Positions 15,937 to 23,535 of a stretch of 26,298 nt of DNA are shown in pieces. The notes under the pieces are model-generated. The model was not told the origin of the DNA, did no database searches, and saw nothing but the letters and a program-made list of their open reading frames with translations. Source of the DNA: Clostridia bacterium (GTDB taxonomy: Bacteria; Bacillota; Clostridia; Oscillospirales; Acutalibacteraceae); contig CAAFXQ010000282.1 in the NCBI GenBank assembly GCA_900767015.1, positions 1-26,298 on the forward strand. The letters are read 5' to 3'. The translations under genes and the position numbers were made by a program. The first letter of the stretch is position 1. The number at the start of each line of letters is the position of its first letter.

Positions 15937-16600
15937 TGCCCCACACCACCTTTAAATAAGTCGGATTTTTTGTGTCAAACTCAATTTTTTCACGGATTCT
16001 GCGGATATGCACGGTAACCGTCTTTTCGGAGGCAAAAGCGTCCTCATGCCAGACGTTTTCGTATATCTGAGCTGAGGAAAGCGTTCTGCCGAGGTTTTGC
16101 ATGAGATATTCGACAATCTTGTATTCCGTCGCAGTCAGCCGAACCTCTTCGCCGTCAACAGCGACAATTTTTGCGTTCGTGTCAATTGAAAGTCCGCCCG
16201 TTGTGATCACGCCCTGACTTTTGGCAAGAGAGCCGAGAGAAACGTAGCGTCTTATTTGCGACTTGACCCGTGCAACAAGCTCGAGGGGATTAAACGGCTT
16301 TGTGACGTAATCGTCCGCCCCGAAGCCGAGCCCGGCAATCTTGTCGGTGTCCTCGCTTTTCGCCGAAAGAAAGATGATCGGAACGTTGCTTTGCTCCCGG
16401 ATTTTCACCGTGGCCTTGATTCCGTCCGTAACAGGCATCATGATATCCATAATAATACAATGAATCTCATTTTCGTTCATCTTTTCAATCGCCTGACTGC
16501 CGTTAAAGGCGGTAACGACACCGTAGCCCTGCGCTTTGAGATAAATTTCAATCGAATCGACGATCGCTTTGTCGTCGTCACAGACAAGAACGTTGTACAT
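15902..16600 (-). CDS. OmpR/PhoB family response regulator
   Basis: 232 residues. Receiver domain 1-120 with acidic pocket DDD (8-10), phospho-acceptor Asp52 (IIMDIMMP), Ser79 and Lys101 (YVTKPF). The C-terminal winged-helix DNA-binding domain (about 132-228) carries VRLTATEYKIVEYLMQN and KTVTVHIRRIREKIE. It works with the histidine kinase encoded downstream. AAGGAG lies 8-10 bases before the ATG. Targets are not known; the secreted protein and the peptide gene on either side of the pair are candidates by position only. Confidence 0.95.
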   Translation of the reverse strand: MYNVLVCDDDKAIVDSIEIYLKAQGYGVVTAFNGSQAIEKMNENEIHCIIMDIMMPVTDGIKATVKIREQSNVPIIFLSAKSEDTDKIAGLGFGADDYVTKPFNPLELVARVKSQIRRYVSLGSLAKSQGVITTGGLSIDTNAKIVAVDGEEVRLTATEYKIVEYLMQNLGRTLSSAQIYENVWHEDAFASEKTVTVHIRRIREKIEFDTKNPTYLKVVWGIGYKIEKISNH

Positions 16601-16710
16601 CCTTTTCTCTCCTTACAATCCGTGTTTCGGTTTGACAATCCGATTATAAAAGGCGGAAATAACAAATCGCTTTCGTAATTATAACAGATTTCTTACAATT
16701 TAAAAAGGAT

Positions 16711-16743
16711 AAACAAAAAACAAGCGGCAAACTACCGCTTGTT
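16711..16743 (-). terminator. Terminator of the 40-residue peptide gene
   Basis: AACAAGCGG (16719-16727) pairs with CCGCTTGTT (16735-16743), loop of 7. On the minus strand it is followed by TTTTTTGTTT. It lies 34 bases past the peptide stop and also insulates the regulator gene downstream. Confidence 0.85.
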
Positions 16744-16777
16744 TCGTTGTCAGGTTATATTTTCGGCTTGTATTCAA

Positions 16778-16900
16778 TCAGGCTTCAGGAGTAACGCTGT
16801 CTTTTCCGTCTGTACCGGTGTTGTCACTCTTCTTAAAGAAAGAAAGAATCTTCATAATAAAGTCGATAAAAGCCTGAAGGTAGAGCATTATGTCACTCAT
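16778..16900 (-). CDS. Small hydrophobic peptide, 40 residues, function unknown
   Basis: The protein starts MSDIMLYLQAFIDFIMKILS, continues with FFKK and ends in a polar tail (SDNTGTDGKDSVTPEA). The first 24 residues form a hydrophobic or amphipathic helix, then a basic pair; this fits a small membrane peptide. The evidence for a real gene is strong for its size: a near-consensus promoter 55 bases upstream, GGAGG 7 bases before the ATG at 16900, and a dedicated terminator. It has no signal-peptidase site. It is not a known toxin or sorting peptide that I recognise. The helix FIDFIMKILSFFKK resembles the tail NIFSKIVRYLCTLFSKIF of the secreted protein at 11549. It could be a phenol-soluble-modulin-like peptide, a membrane regulator or a signal (speculation). 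Confidence 0.75.
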   Translation of the reverse strand: MSDIMLYLQAFIDFIMKILSFFKKSDNTGTDGKDSVTPEA

Positions 16901-16955
16901 TGCTGTTCCTCCTTTTGGATTAGAATATATCAACTTATTCTTTGTTACATAGGAC

Positions 16956-16984
16956 ATTATACAGTAAGAATGTCCAAAAGTCAA
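16956..16984 (-). promoter_or_regulatory. Promoter of the 40-residue peptide gene
   Basis: On the minus strand TTGACT (16979-16984), 17 bases, perfect TATAAT (16956-16961). The -35 lies in GTTGACTTTTG (16975-16985). Confidence 0.85.
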
Positions 16985-17043
16985 CGATTTAAACAACTTT
17001 TTTAATATTTTAAGAATTTTTTACTAACAAATTATGTCATTTA

Positions 17044-18216
17044 TCAGCTGCTTGTAACAGTTACTTCATCTTTTTCCTCAACAACAGACACTTTTTCCTT
17101 GGCCGCCTTTTTCTCTTTTTCTTCGTCGTCATGCACCGACACATTTTCTTTCGGCTGCTTTGCTTCATCAGCTTCGTTTTTCACTGTTTGCTTTTCTTTT
17201 TTAGCAAACCGCTTGTTCTTTTTCTTTTCGCTTTCCTTTTCGGCAGACGCTTCTGTTGCCGCCTCTTTTTCCGCATATACAAGCGGAACCTCCGAAAAGT
17301 CGTCTTTTTCGAAAAGCTCGTTTTCAGGCGAACAGATTTCGACCGCCTTTTCAAGGACGTGGATCATGACCGTTTTATGTGCGCCGCCGTATTCGCCGTC
17401 AAGCGTCCACGCCACCGGTTCGTCCGAGGTGATTTTGACCTTGCTTGTACGAAGAAGAATGATCTGCTTGCCGTCGTATTGCTGTGCCCTGATTTTACCG
17501 AGGGCAACCGGCACGGAAGCAAGGCTGATTTTTTTGACGAGTAAAAGCTCAAAGATGCCGTCGTTGAGCCTGACGTCCTCGGGCTTAAAACGGAACAGAC
17601 CCGCAACCGAGGTTGAGTTCGAAACCGAACCGAACATGAAGTCGTCTTCGAGCACGCCGCCGTCATATTCGATTTTCATATGGATGGCTCTGATGTTTTT
17701 CAGCTCACCGAGCCCGTTCAATATGTATGCCATGTGACCGAGACGGTTTTTCATTTTCTGGCTCGTTGCGTAAGAGGACTTCGTAAAAGCGCCGAACGAT
17801 GCAACATAAGAAAAGTAGCGGTTATTGAAAAGTCCGAGGTCATAGCTGTTTGTATGCTCCGACATGATAAGGTCGGTCGCCTTGTTGATATCGGTCGGAA
17901 TTCCGAGCGTTGTCGCAAGGTCGTTCGTCGAGCCGGTCGGAATGTAGCCGATCGGCAGACGGTTGGGCATATCCATAACACCGTTTATCGTTTCGTTGAG
18001 CGTTCCGTCGCCGCCGCAGCAGACAACAAGCTGCTTATCGTCATAGTTTTTGCGGACAATGTTCGTCGCATCACCCTGACAAGTGGTGGTGTGAATCGAA
18101 AATTCATAGTCGTTCGTTGAAAATTTATTGACAATATCAAAAGTACCTGCTCTTGATTTTGTTCTTCCCGCACAGGGATTTACAATAAGAAGAACTTTCC
18201 GTTTTTGGTTTTCCAT
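17044..18216 (-). CDS. Diacylglycerol kinase family lipid kinase (YegS/DgkB-like) with charged tail
   Basis: 390 residues. The catalytic domain (about 1-300) has VNPCAGR (12-18), the nucleotide motif GGDGTLNE (68-75), GSTNDLA (95-101) and a later NDGIFEL with the conserved Asp. The family phosphorylates diacylglycerol or related lipids at the membrane face and thereby recycles lipids in cell-envelope synthesis. The last 90 residues, rich in Lys, Glu and Ala (EKESEKKKNKRFAKKEK...), form a disordered or coiled extension not usual for the family (normally about 300 residues). The ribosome site is weak (GAGAGTG). Monocistronic; no clear terminator seen after it. Confidence 0.9.
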   Translation of the reverse strand: MENQKRKVLLIVNPCAGRTKSRAGTFDIVNKFSTNDYEFSIHTTTCQGDATNIVRKNYDDKQLVVCCGGDGTLNETINGVMDMPNRLPIGYIPTGSTNDLATTLGIPTDINKATDLIMSEHTNSYDLGLFNNRYFSYVASFGAFTKSSYATSQKMKNRLGHMAYILNGLGELKNIRAIHMKIEYDGGVLEDDFMFGSVSNSTSVAGLFRFKPEDVRLNDGIFELLLVKKISLASVPVALGKIRAQQYDGKQIILLRTSKVKITSDEPVAWTLDGEYGGAHKTVMIHVLEKAVEICSPENELFEKDDFSEVPLVYAEKEAATEASAEKESEKKKNKRFAKKEKQTVKNEADEAKQPKENVSVHDDEEKEKKAAKEKVSVVEEKDEVTVTSS

Positions 18217-18282
18217 TTTCTGTCACTCTCGGCCCAAGCCGCCTTTCGTTGAGGTTTATACAAGCAATACACTGCTGATAGT

Positions 18283-18311
18283 ATGTTAACATCAGATTCA
18301 TATCTTGTCAA
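18283..18311 (-). promoter_or_regulatory. Probable promoter of the lipid kinase gene
   Basis: On the minus strand TTGACA (18306-18311), 17 bases, TAACAT (18283-18288; 4 of 6). It is 66 bases before the ATG. Confidence 0.55.
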
Positions 18312-18791
18312 TTAGAGATTAATAAACGTAGCTTTGTTTAACCTTAAAACCACAATATTTAAGATTTTATAATAAAAATTCCCCTTTTTCTTATTGTTTT
18401 TAATGGCTTGCTCTTTTCTTGTGCAAAATAAACAAAAAATTAAAAATTATTTTATCGTAATTGACAGAGAAGTAGAATCGAAAAAACTTCGTCGAAAAAC
18501 CTTGATTTTTCGAAAAAGCTGTTGTAATATAAACACGCAGTCAGATGAGAAACCACTCAGACGACCGCCTAAAATATTGACAGCTTCTATATAATGTTTT
18601 CTTCGTATTTTCTCCTTTTAAAAACACTCGGCTTCTCCCCGGGTGTTTTTAACTTTTTATACCGTCTTTTTCGGCATCAGAAAAGAGTTATCTGTTTCCA
18701 AATATTTGGAAAAATCTATGGTAATTCCATGCTCTGTGTGTTAAAATACAATTGATGTGTAATCAAATATATGAAAAACAAGGGGTATTCA
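18312..18791. other. Long non-coding region before the Na/Pi cotransporter
   Basis: About 480 AT-rich bases between divergent genes. No open frame with a ribosome site was found. Visible are an AT hairpin (TCGAAAAA/TTTTTCGA, 18492-18513), a weak promoter-like pair (TTGATT-N17-TAATAT, 18502-18530), and a terminator hairpin (18620-18651). A transcript between the last two would be about 110 bases. No known riboswitch core was recognised. The promoter of the cotransporter operon must lie near 18740 (TAAAAT) but no good -35 is seen. Confidence 0.5.
18620..18651 (+). terminator. Terminator hairpin upstream of the cotransporter gene
   Basis: AAAAACACTCGG (18620-18631) pairs with CCGGGTGTTTTT (18639-18650) with one G-T pair, and more T follows. 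It lies about 140 bases before the cotransporter start and is preceded by no gene on its strand, so it could be the end of a small RNA or an attenuator in the leader. Confidence 0.6.
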
Positions 18792-20543
18792 ATGACTGTT
18801 TTCGATGTTTTAAAATTCATCGGCGGCCTGTCGATGTTTTTGTTCGGCATGAACTACATGGGAAGTGCGCTTGAAAAAAAGGCAGGCGGTCAGCTTTCCG
18901 GAATGCTTTCGAAATTCACCTCAAATAAATATACCGGCTTTCTTTTGGGCCTTGCCGTAACGGCAATTATCCAGTCCTCGTCCGCTACGACGGTTATGGT
19001 CGTCGGCTTCGTCAACTCGGGCATCATGACGATTTCCCAGTCGGTCGGCGTTATCATGGGCGCAAACGTCGGTACAACCGTAACGGCATGGGTTTTAAGC
19101 CTTACGGGACTGAGCGGTGACAGCTTCTTTATCAAGCTGTTAAAGCCGTCCTCGTTCACGCCGGTTCTCGCCCTTATCGGCGTCATCCTTTATATGTTCA
19201 TCAAAGACAGCAAGAAAAAGGACATCGGCATGATTCTCATCGGTTTTTCGGTGCTGATGTTCGGTATGGACACGGCGTCCTCCGCCGTTTCGGGCTTAAG
19301 TGAGGTGCCCGGCTTTGCGCAGCTGTTTGTTCTCTTTAAAAATCCCGTCCTCGGTATGCTTGCCGGCGCGCTTTTAACGGCAATTATCCAGTCCTCCTCG
19401 GCTTCGGTCGGTATTTTGCAGGCGCTTTGCGTCACCGGTCAGGTTTCAATCGGCGCCGCCTTTCCGATTATCTTAGGTCAGAATATCGGCACCTGCATCA
19501 CCGCCATGCTTTCCTCGGTCGGTGCGAACAAGAACGCAAAACGGGCGGCGATGATTCATTTCAATTTCAACGTCTTAGGCTCGGTTTTCATGCTGATCCT
19601 TTTCTACGGCGCCAAGCTCATTTTCCGATTCAGCTTTGTTGACAATCCCGCTTCGGGCTTTCATATCGCCGTCATTCACACCCTTTGCAACGTTATCATC
19701 ACCGCTGTCTTTCTTCCGGCGTCCTCGCTGCTTGAAAAAATTTCCTGCAAAATGGTCAAGTCCAAAGAAGAAGAAAAGCCGGAGGAAATCTTCCTTGACG
19801 AACGTCTTTTCGTCAATCCCGCTGTTGCTTTGGAGCAAAGCCGTGAAAAGACAAAAGAGATGGCAAACGAAGCGATTATCGCCATCAGCCGCTCCCTCGG
19901 ACTTCTTTCTTCTTTCAGCGAAGAAGCTGTTTCCGAAATCAAGAAAATGGAGGAACGCATCGACGTTTACGAGGACGTTATCAGCTCGTACCTTGTCAAG
20001 CTGAGCACCAAACAGCTGACCGACGAGGACAGCTTTGAGCTGACAAAGCTTCTTCACGTCACGGGCGGCTTTGAAAGAATCTCCGACCATGCGGTGCACG
20101 TCGCCGTTTATGCAAGACAGCTTAGCGAAAACAAGTTGAAATTTACACCGGAAGCAAAAAAGGAGCTTACCGTTATCGTCAGTGCCGTCCTTGAGGCGCT
20201 CGACATGACAATCAGAGCGTTTTGCGAAAACGACCTTGAAATTGCAAGCTCGGTCGAGCCGCTCGAGCAGGTTATCGACAAGCTGACGGCGAAAGCAAAG
20301 AACAATCACATCGAAAGAATGCTCAGCAAGGTCTGCTCTTTTGAAATGGGACTTGTTTTTTCGGACGTGCTTGCCGTTCTGGAAAGAGTTTCCGACCACT
20401 GCTCGGAGATTGCCGCAAGCATGATTGAAATTGCCCACAAGAACATGGGCGTTCACGAATATCTTCAGGAATTCAAGAGCAAGGACAACCCCGAATTTAT
20501 CGACAAATACAGAGCTTACAAGCAAAAATACAGCTTTTCGTGA
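18792..20543 (+). CDS. Na/Pi cotransporter family protein with PhoU-like domain
   Basis: 583 residues. Two copies of the Na/Pi cotransport repeat, each with the hallmark QSSS motif (QSSSATTVMVVGFVNSG and QSSSASVGILQALC), in about eight or nine membrane helices (to about 315). The C-terminal cytoplasmic part (about 350-560) is helical and PhoU-like, with EERIDVYEDVI, a repeated RISDHAVHVA / RVSDHCSEIA pattern. Family members take up inorganic phosphate with Na+, or export it. ATG at 18792 is chosen: AAGGGG lies 6-7 bases upstream, while the in-frame ATG at 18771 has no ribosome site. First gene of a probable four-gene operon. Confidence 0.93.
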   Translation: MTVFDVLKFIGGLSMFLFGMNYMGSALEKKAGGQLSGMLSKFTSNKYTGFLLGLAVTAIIQSSSATTVMVVGFVNSGIMTISQSVGVIMGANVGTTVTAWVLSLTGLSGDSFFIKLLKPSSFTPVLALIGVILYMFIKDSKKKDIGMILIGFSVLMFGMDTASSAVSGLSEVPGFAQLFVLFKNPVLGMLAGALLTAIIQSSSASVGILQALCVTGQVSIGAAFPIILGQNIGTCITAMLSSVGANKNAKRAAMIHFNFNVLGSVFMLILFYGAKLIFRFSFVDNPASGFHIAVIHTLCNVIITAVFLPASSLLEKISCKMVKSKEEEKPEEIFLDERLFVNPAVALEQSREKTKEMANEAIIAISRSLGLLSSFSEEAVSEIKKMEERIDVYEDVISSYLVKLSTKQLTDEDSFELTKLLHVTGGFERISDHAVHVAVYARQLSENKLKFTPEAKKELTVIVSAVLEALDMTIRAFCENDLEIASSVEPLEQVIDKLTAKAKNNHIERMLSKVCSFEMGLVFSDVLAVLERVSDHCSEIAASMIEIAHKNMGVHEYLQEFKSKDNPEFIDKYRAYKQKYSFS

Positions 20544-20554
20544 CGGTGAAGACT

Positions 20555-21394
20555 ATGAATAAGAAAATAGCGGTGATCTGTGCTGTCTTGCTGTTTATCG
20601 CTTTGACGGCGGTGTTTTTATACTGCCAGAACAACCGGATTGAAACAACCTGTTTCACCGTAAAAAGCCAAAAGCTTCCTGAAAGCTTCGACGGTTTCCG
20701 GATTGTTCATGTATCGGATCTGCACAACAAAAGCTTCGGAAAAGACAACGCCGTACTTCTGAATAAAATCGAAAACGAAAAGCCGGATGTGATTTTTATC
20801 ACCGGCGACATCGTGGACAGTCGTCATACCGACTTTGACGTTTCGCTTCGCTTCGCCGGGCAGTGCGTAAAAATTGCTCCGACCTATTATGTTTCCGGCA
20901 ATCACGAGCACCGCTTTGAAAACGCCGGAGAGATGTTCGAAGCGCTTAAAAATGTCGGCGTCACCGTTCTGGAGGACGAAAAAGCCGAAATCAGGAGGGG
21001 CGGAGACACGATCACGCTATACGGTCTTTCGGCAAAGCAAAAAGACGGCTTTTTGGGTGACTATGCTTTTCAGATATCGGCACTTTGTGAAGAAAAAAGC
21101 AACCATGCGTTTTCGATTTTACTCGCCCATTATCCGCAGTACCTTTATGCCTACGCACAAGCCGGCTTTGACCTCGTTTTCAGCGGTCACGCCCACGGCG
21201 GACAGTTCCGTATTCCGTTCACAAACCAAGGCTTGTTCGCACCCGAGCAGGGCTTTTTCCCGCAATATACGGGCGGAGAATACATAGAAAACGATACGGT
21301 GATGATACTTTCAAGAGGGCTCGGCAACAGCCTTGTTCCGCTTCGGCTTTTTGACCGTCCTCAATTGATTTGTGTAACACTGAAAGGAGAATGA
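20555..21394 (+). CDS. Membrane-anchored metallophosphoesterase (YkuE/YaeI type)
   Basis: 279 residues. One N-terminal membrane helix (about 5-23), then a calcineurin-like domain: DLH (55-57), GD (84-85), GNHEH (115-119), His192 (LLAHYP) and GHAHGG (211-216). These bind two metal ions. YkuE-like proteins sit on the membrane and hydrolyse phosphoesters, in some cases UDP-sugar lipids; the substrate here is unknown. ATG at 20555 is favoured over an overlapping GTG at 20540, which has no ribosome site; even so the site for the ATG is weak (GGTGA), so coupling to the cotransporter gene 11 bases upstream is likely. Pairing with a phosphate carrier suggests phosphate scavenging (inference). Confidence 0.92.
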   Translation: MNKKIAVICAVLLFIALTAVFLYCQNNRIETTCFTVKSQKLPESFDGFRIVHVSDLHNKSFGKDNAVLLNKIENEKPDVIFITGDIVDSRHTDFDVSLRFAGQCVKIAPTYYVSGNHEHRFENAGEMFEALKNVGVTVLEDEKAEIRRGGDTITLYGLSAKQKDGFLGDYAFQISALCEEKSNHAFSILLAHYPQYLYAYAQAGFDLVFSGHAHGGQFRIPFTNQGLFAPEQGFFPQYTGGEYIENDTVMILSRGLGNSLVPLRLFDRPQLICVTLKGE

Positions 21395-21396
21395 AT

Positions 21397-21576
21397 ATGG
21401 CAAAGGGTTCGTGCGAATTTTGCGCCCACTATCTTTACGACGACGAAAACGAAGAATATTACTGCGATGTGTCTCTTGACGAGGACGAAATGGAAGCATA
21501 TATGAAAGGAACCGAGGTTTCCTGCGGCTTCTTCCGGCTTTACGACGAATACAAAATGGTTGAAAAACAAAACTGA
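21397..21576 (+). CDS. Small Cys-containing protein (DUF6472-like)
   Basis: 59 residues, acidic and cytoplasmic. Four cysteines (Cys6, Cys9, Cys23, Cys43) in a C-x2-C-x13-C-x19-C pattern suggest one metal site, perhaps zinc. The segment LDEDEMEAYM and the end CGFFRLYDEYKMVEKQN match my memory of a small Clostridia family named DUF6472, unverified. ATG at 21397 is chosen: AAAGGAG lies 7 bases upstream, while ATG at 21391 is too close to it. It begins 2 bases after the phosphoesterase stop and ends 12 bases before the serine dehydratase, in the same operon. Confidence 0.8.
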   Translation: MAKGSCEFCAHYLYDDENEEYYCDVSLDEDEMEAYMKGTEVSCGFFRLYDEYKMVEKQN

Positions 21577-21588
21577 GGAGGGTCTTTT

Positions 21589-22794
21589 TTGGAATCGCTT
21601 CGCTATCTTTATAAAATAGGAAAAGGGCCGTCGAGCTCCCACACCATGGGTCCGAACAAGGCGGCGGAAATTTTTAAGAAAAAATACCCCGACGCCGATT
21701 TTTTCAAGGTCATTCTTTACGGCTCGCTTTCCGAAACCGGAAAGGGACATAAAACCGACGAAGCCGTTTTGCAGTCTCTCGAACCGACCGAAACCGAAGT
21801 CATTTTTGCAAAGCCGCCCTATCCCGACCTTCCGCACGAAAACACGCTTGACTTTTTCGCCTATCAGAACGGCGAAGAAATCGGAAAGGATCGGGTAATG
21901 AGCATCGGCGGCGGCAATATCCGCTTTGAGGGACAGTCGGAATATGACAATCCCGAGGTTTACAAGGAAAACTCGTTCGCCGAAATTTCAAAATACTGCC
22001 TTGCGAACAATATCCGCTTAAGCGACTACGTTTTTCAAAATGAGGGTGACGGAATCAAAGACTATCTGTACGAGGTCTGGGGCGTCATGAAGCAGTCGAT
22101 TTCGGACGGACTTTCCACTGCGGGCGTGCTTGACGGCGGTCTGAATGTAGAAAGAAAGGCTCAGCTTCTTTACAATCAGCGGCACATTGACGAAAGCGAC
22201 GTCACAAAGGAAAACCGCCTTGTCTGCTCCTATGCTTTCGCCGCAAGTGAGCAGAACGCCGGCGGCGGCATCATCGTCACGGCTCCGACCTGCGGTGCGT
22301 GTGCCGTCGTTCCGAGTGTGCTCAAGTATATGCAGGACAAAAAAGGCTTTTCCGACAAGGATATTATCCGTGCGCTTGCCGCCGGCGGCATCGTCGGAAA
22401 TCTTGTCAAAACGAACGCTTCGATAAGCGGTGCGGAATGCGGCTGTCAGGCGGAAATCGGCACCGCCTGTTCGATGGCGGCGGCCGCCCTTTGCGAATTA
22501 TTCGAAATGGGCTTGGGTCAGATTGAATACGCCGCCGAGGTTGCCATGGAGCATATGCTCGGCCTTACCTGCGACCCGATATGCGGTCTCGTTCAGATTC
22601 CGTGCATCGAGCGAAACGCCGTTGCGGCGATGAGAGCGCTGAATGCTTTGTCGCTTGCCAATTTCCTTTCGAATACAAGAAAGATTTCGTTTGACACCGT
22701 TGTCAAAACCATGTATCAGACCGGAAAAGACATGAATGCCCGTTACAGAGAAACCGCCCTCGGCGGACTTGCCAAAGTTGCATACAATAAATGA
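21589..22794 (+). CDS. sdaA: L-serine ammonia-lyase (Fe-S, single chain)
   Basis: 401 residues. It converts L-serine to pyruvate and ammonia with a [4Fe-4S] cluster. The N-terminal domain has GPSSSHTMGP (13-22), the C-terminal one TAPTCGACAVVP (231-242), GAECGCQAEIGTACS and CDPICGLVQIPCIERN. Cys286, Cys328 and Cys339 have the same spacing (42 and 11) as the cluster ligands Cys343, Cys385 and Cys396 of the Legionella enzyme. It is shorter than E. coli SdaA (454), mainly at the N-terminus. Start is TTG at 21589 with GGAGGG about 6 bases upstream. Oxygen-labile, it fits an anaerobe. The symbol is by family only. It ends the operon. Confidence 0.93.
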   Translation: MESLRYLYKIGKGPSSSHTMGPNKAAEIFKKKYPDADFFKVILYGSLSETGKGHKTDEAVLQSLEPTETEVIFAKPPYPDLPHENTLDFFAYQNGEEIGKDRVMSIGGGNIRFEGQSEYDNPEVYKENSFAEISKYCLANNIRLSDYVFQNEGDGIKDYLYEVWGVMKQSISDGLSTAGVLDGGLNVERKAQLLYNQRHIDESDVTKENRLVCSYAFAASEQNAGGGIIVTAPTCGACAVVPSVLKYMQDKKGFSDKDIIRALAAGGIVGNLVKTNASISGAECGCQAEIGTACSMAAAALCELFEMGLGQIEYAAEVAMEHMLGLTCDPICGLVQIPCIERNAVAAMRALNALSLANFLSNTRKISFDTVVKTMYQTGKDMNARYRETALGGLAKVAYNK

Positions 22795-22799
22795 AGAAA

Positions 22800-22836
22800 C
22801 GGGGAGTGTTCAAGTTGTAGAACACCCTCCTTTTTA
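22800..22836 (+). terminator. Terminator of the cotransporter-serine dehydratase operon
   Basis: GGGGAGTGTTC (22801-22811) pairs with GAACACCCTCC (22820-22830), with one wobble and one mismatch, then TTTTT. It lies 6 bases past the stop. Confidence 0.85.
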
Positions 22837-22881
22837 TGTGCACCGGGTTGAGAGGCAAGTATAGGCAATCAGAAAAAACGG

Positions 22882-22910
22882 TTGCAATTTGTTATTTACT
22901 TTGCTATAAT
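22882..22910 (+). promoter_or_regulatory. Promoter of the small membrane protein gene
   Basis: TTGCAA (22882-22887), 17 bases, perfect TATAAT (22905-22910), 60 bases before the ATG. Confidence 0.75.
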
Positions 22911-22970
22911 GTGACAAATACTTTGACTTAAATATTATATTAAGAAATACAAAAGAACAGGAGGGTGAGT

Positions 22971-23498
22971 ATGCTTGACAAGAAGCATCGAATTGTGATT
23001 GCTGTGATAACCGGCTTGCTTGCCGTACCCTTGTGCGTTTGTCTTTACGGCTTTACAGTAGGCGGGGAGTGGCTTTCTTTCAAGTATATGGCTTACTGTC
23101 TTGTGACTTCGCTTGCTCTGACAAGCTTAGCTTTTTTGTTTATCTTTGGGAAAGAGAACTTCAGAAAAATGCTTACTGCAAAGCCGATTGTGATCGCTTT
23201 ACTTGCGGTGTTTGCCGTCGGGCTTCTTTTGTATCAGCCGCTGAATATCCTGTCTGCTCCCGGCGAAAGTCTTGAATACGAAACGGATATCATTTGGTCG
23301 CACAGAGCGAATACTGTTTATTTTTATGATAGCGAAGGAATCGAAAGACATAAAGATGTATCGCTTCGATATATGGTTACCGACGACGATGTGCTGTGGC
23401 CCGAAACCGGCGGAAGCATGATCGTAAGAGAAACCATGGGTGGATTTCATTTAAAGTTTTTCGAGATTGTGAAAGTGACCTATGAGCCCGGAAGATAA
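22971..23498 (+). CDS. Membrane protein of unknown function, three helices
   Basis: 175 residues. Predicted helices at about 8-28, 38-60 and 72-91, then a soluble domain of 80 residues (92-175) with no recognised family. Short strands such as NTVYFYDSEGIERHKDV and LKFFEIVKVTYEPG suggest a small beta fold. By the positive-inside rule the soluble part is probably outside. GGAGG stands 6 bases before the ATG at 22971; a GTG at 22965 lies inside the ribosome site. It is monocistronic with its own promoter and terminator. Confidence 0.8.
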   Translation: MLDKKHRIVIAVITGLLAVPLCVCLYGFTVGGEWLSFKYMAYCLVTSLALTSLAFLFIFGKENFRKMLTAKPIVIALLAVFAVGLLLYQPLNILSAPGESLEYETDIIWSHRANTVYFYDSEGIERHKDVSLRYMVTDDDVLWPETGGSMIVRETMGGFHLKFFEIVKVTYEPGR

Positions 23499-23499
23499 A

Positions 23500-23530
23500 A
23501 AGAGAGACTGCTGTTTCGGCGGTCTCTCTT
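23500..23530. terminator. Bidirectional terminator between convergent genes
   Basis: AAGAGAGACTGC pairs with GCGGTCTCTCTT (one wobble). On the minus strand a T run follows, serving the radical SAM gene that ends 5 bases away; on the plus strand it follows the membrane protein stop directly, with only a short T run. Confidence 0.85.
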
Positions 23531-23535
23531 AGCTT

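Noticed and set aside
18394..18594. 66-codon plus-strand frame upstream of the cotransporter
   Set aside because: No ribosome site, Lys/Arg-rich composition of AT-rich random DNA, and it spans the weak promoter-like pair.
18577..18595. TTGACA and TATAAT close together upstream of the cotransporter
   Set aside because: The spacing is only 7 bases, too short for a sigma-A promoter.
19575..20525. Long open frame (about 316 codons) on the minus strand opposite the Na/Pi cotransporter
   Set aside because: It is fully antisense to a well-supported gene, has no ribosome site or recognisable domain, and its composition (many Phe, Val, Asp, Lys) is what a reverse frame of a Gly/Ala/Glu-rich gene gives.
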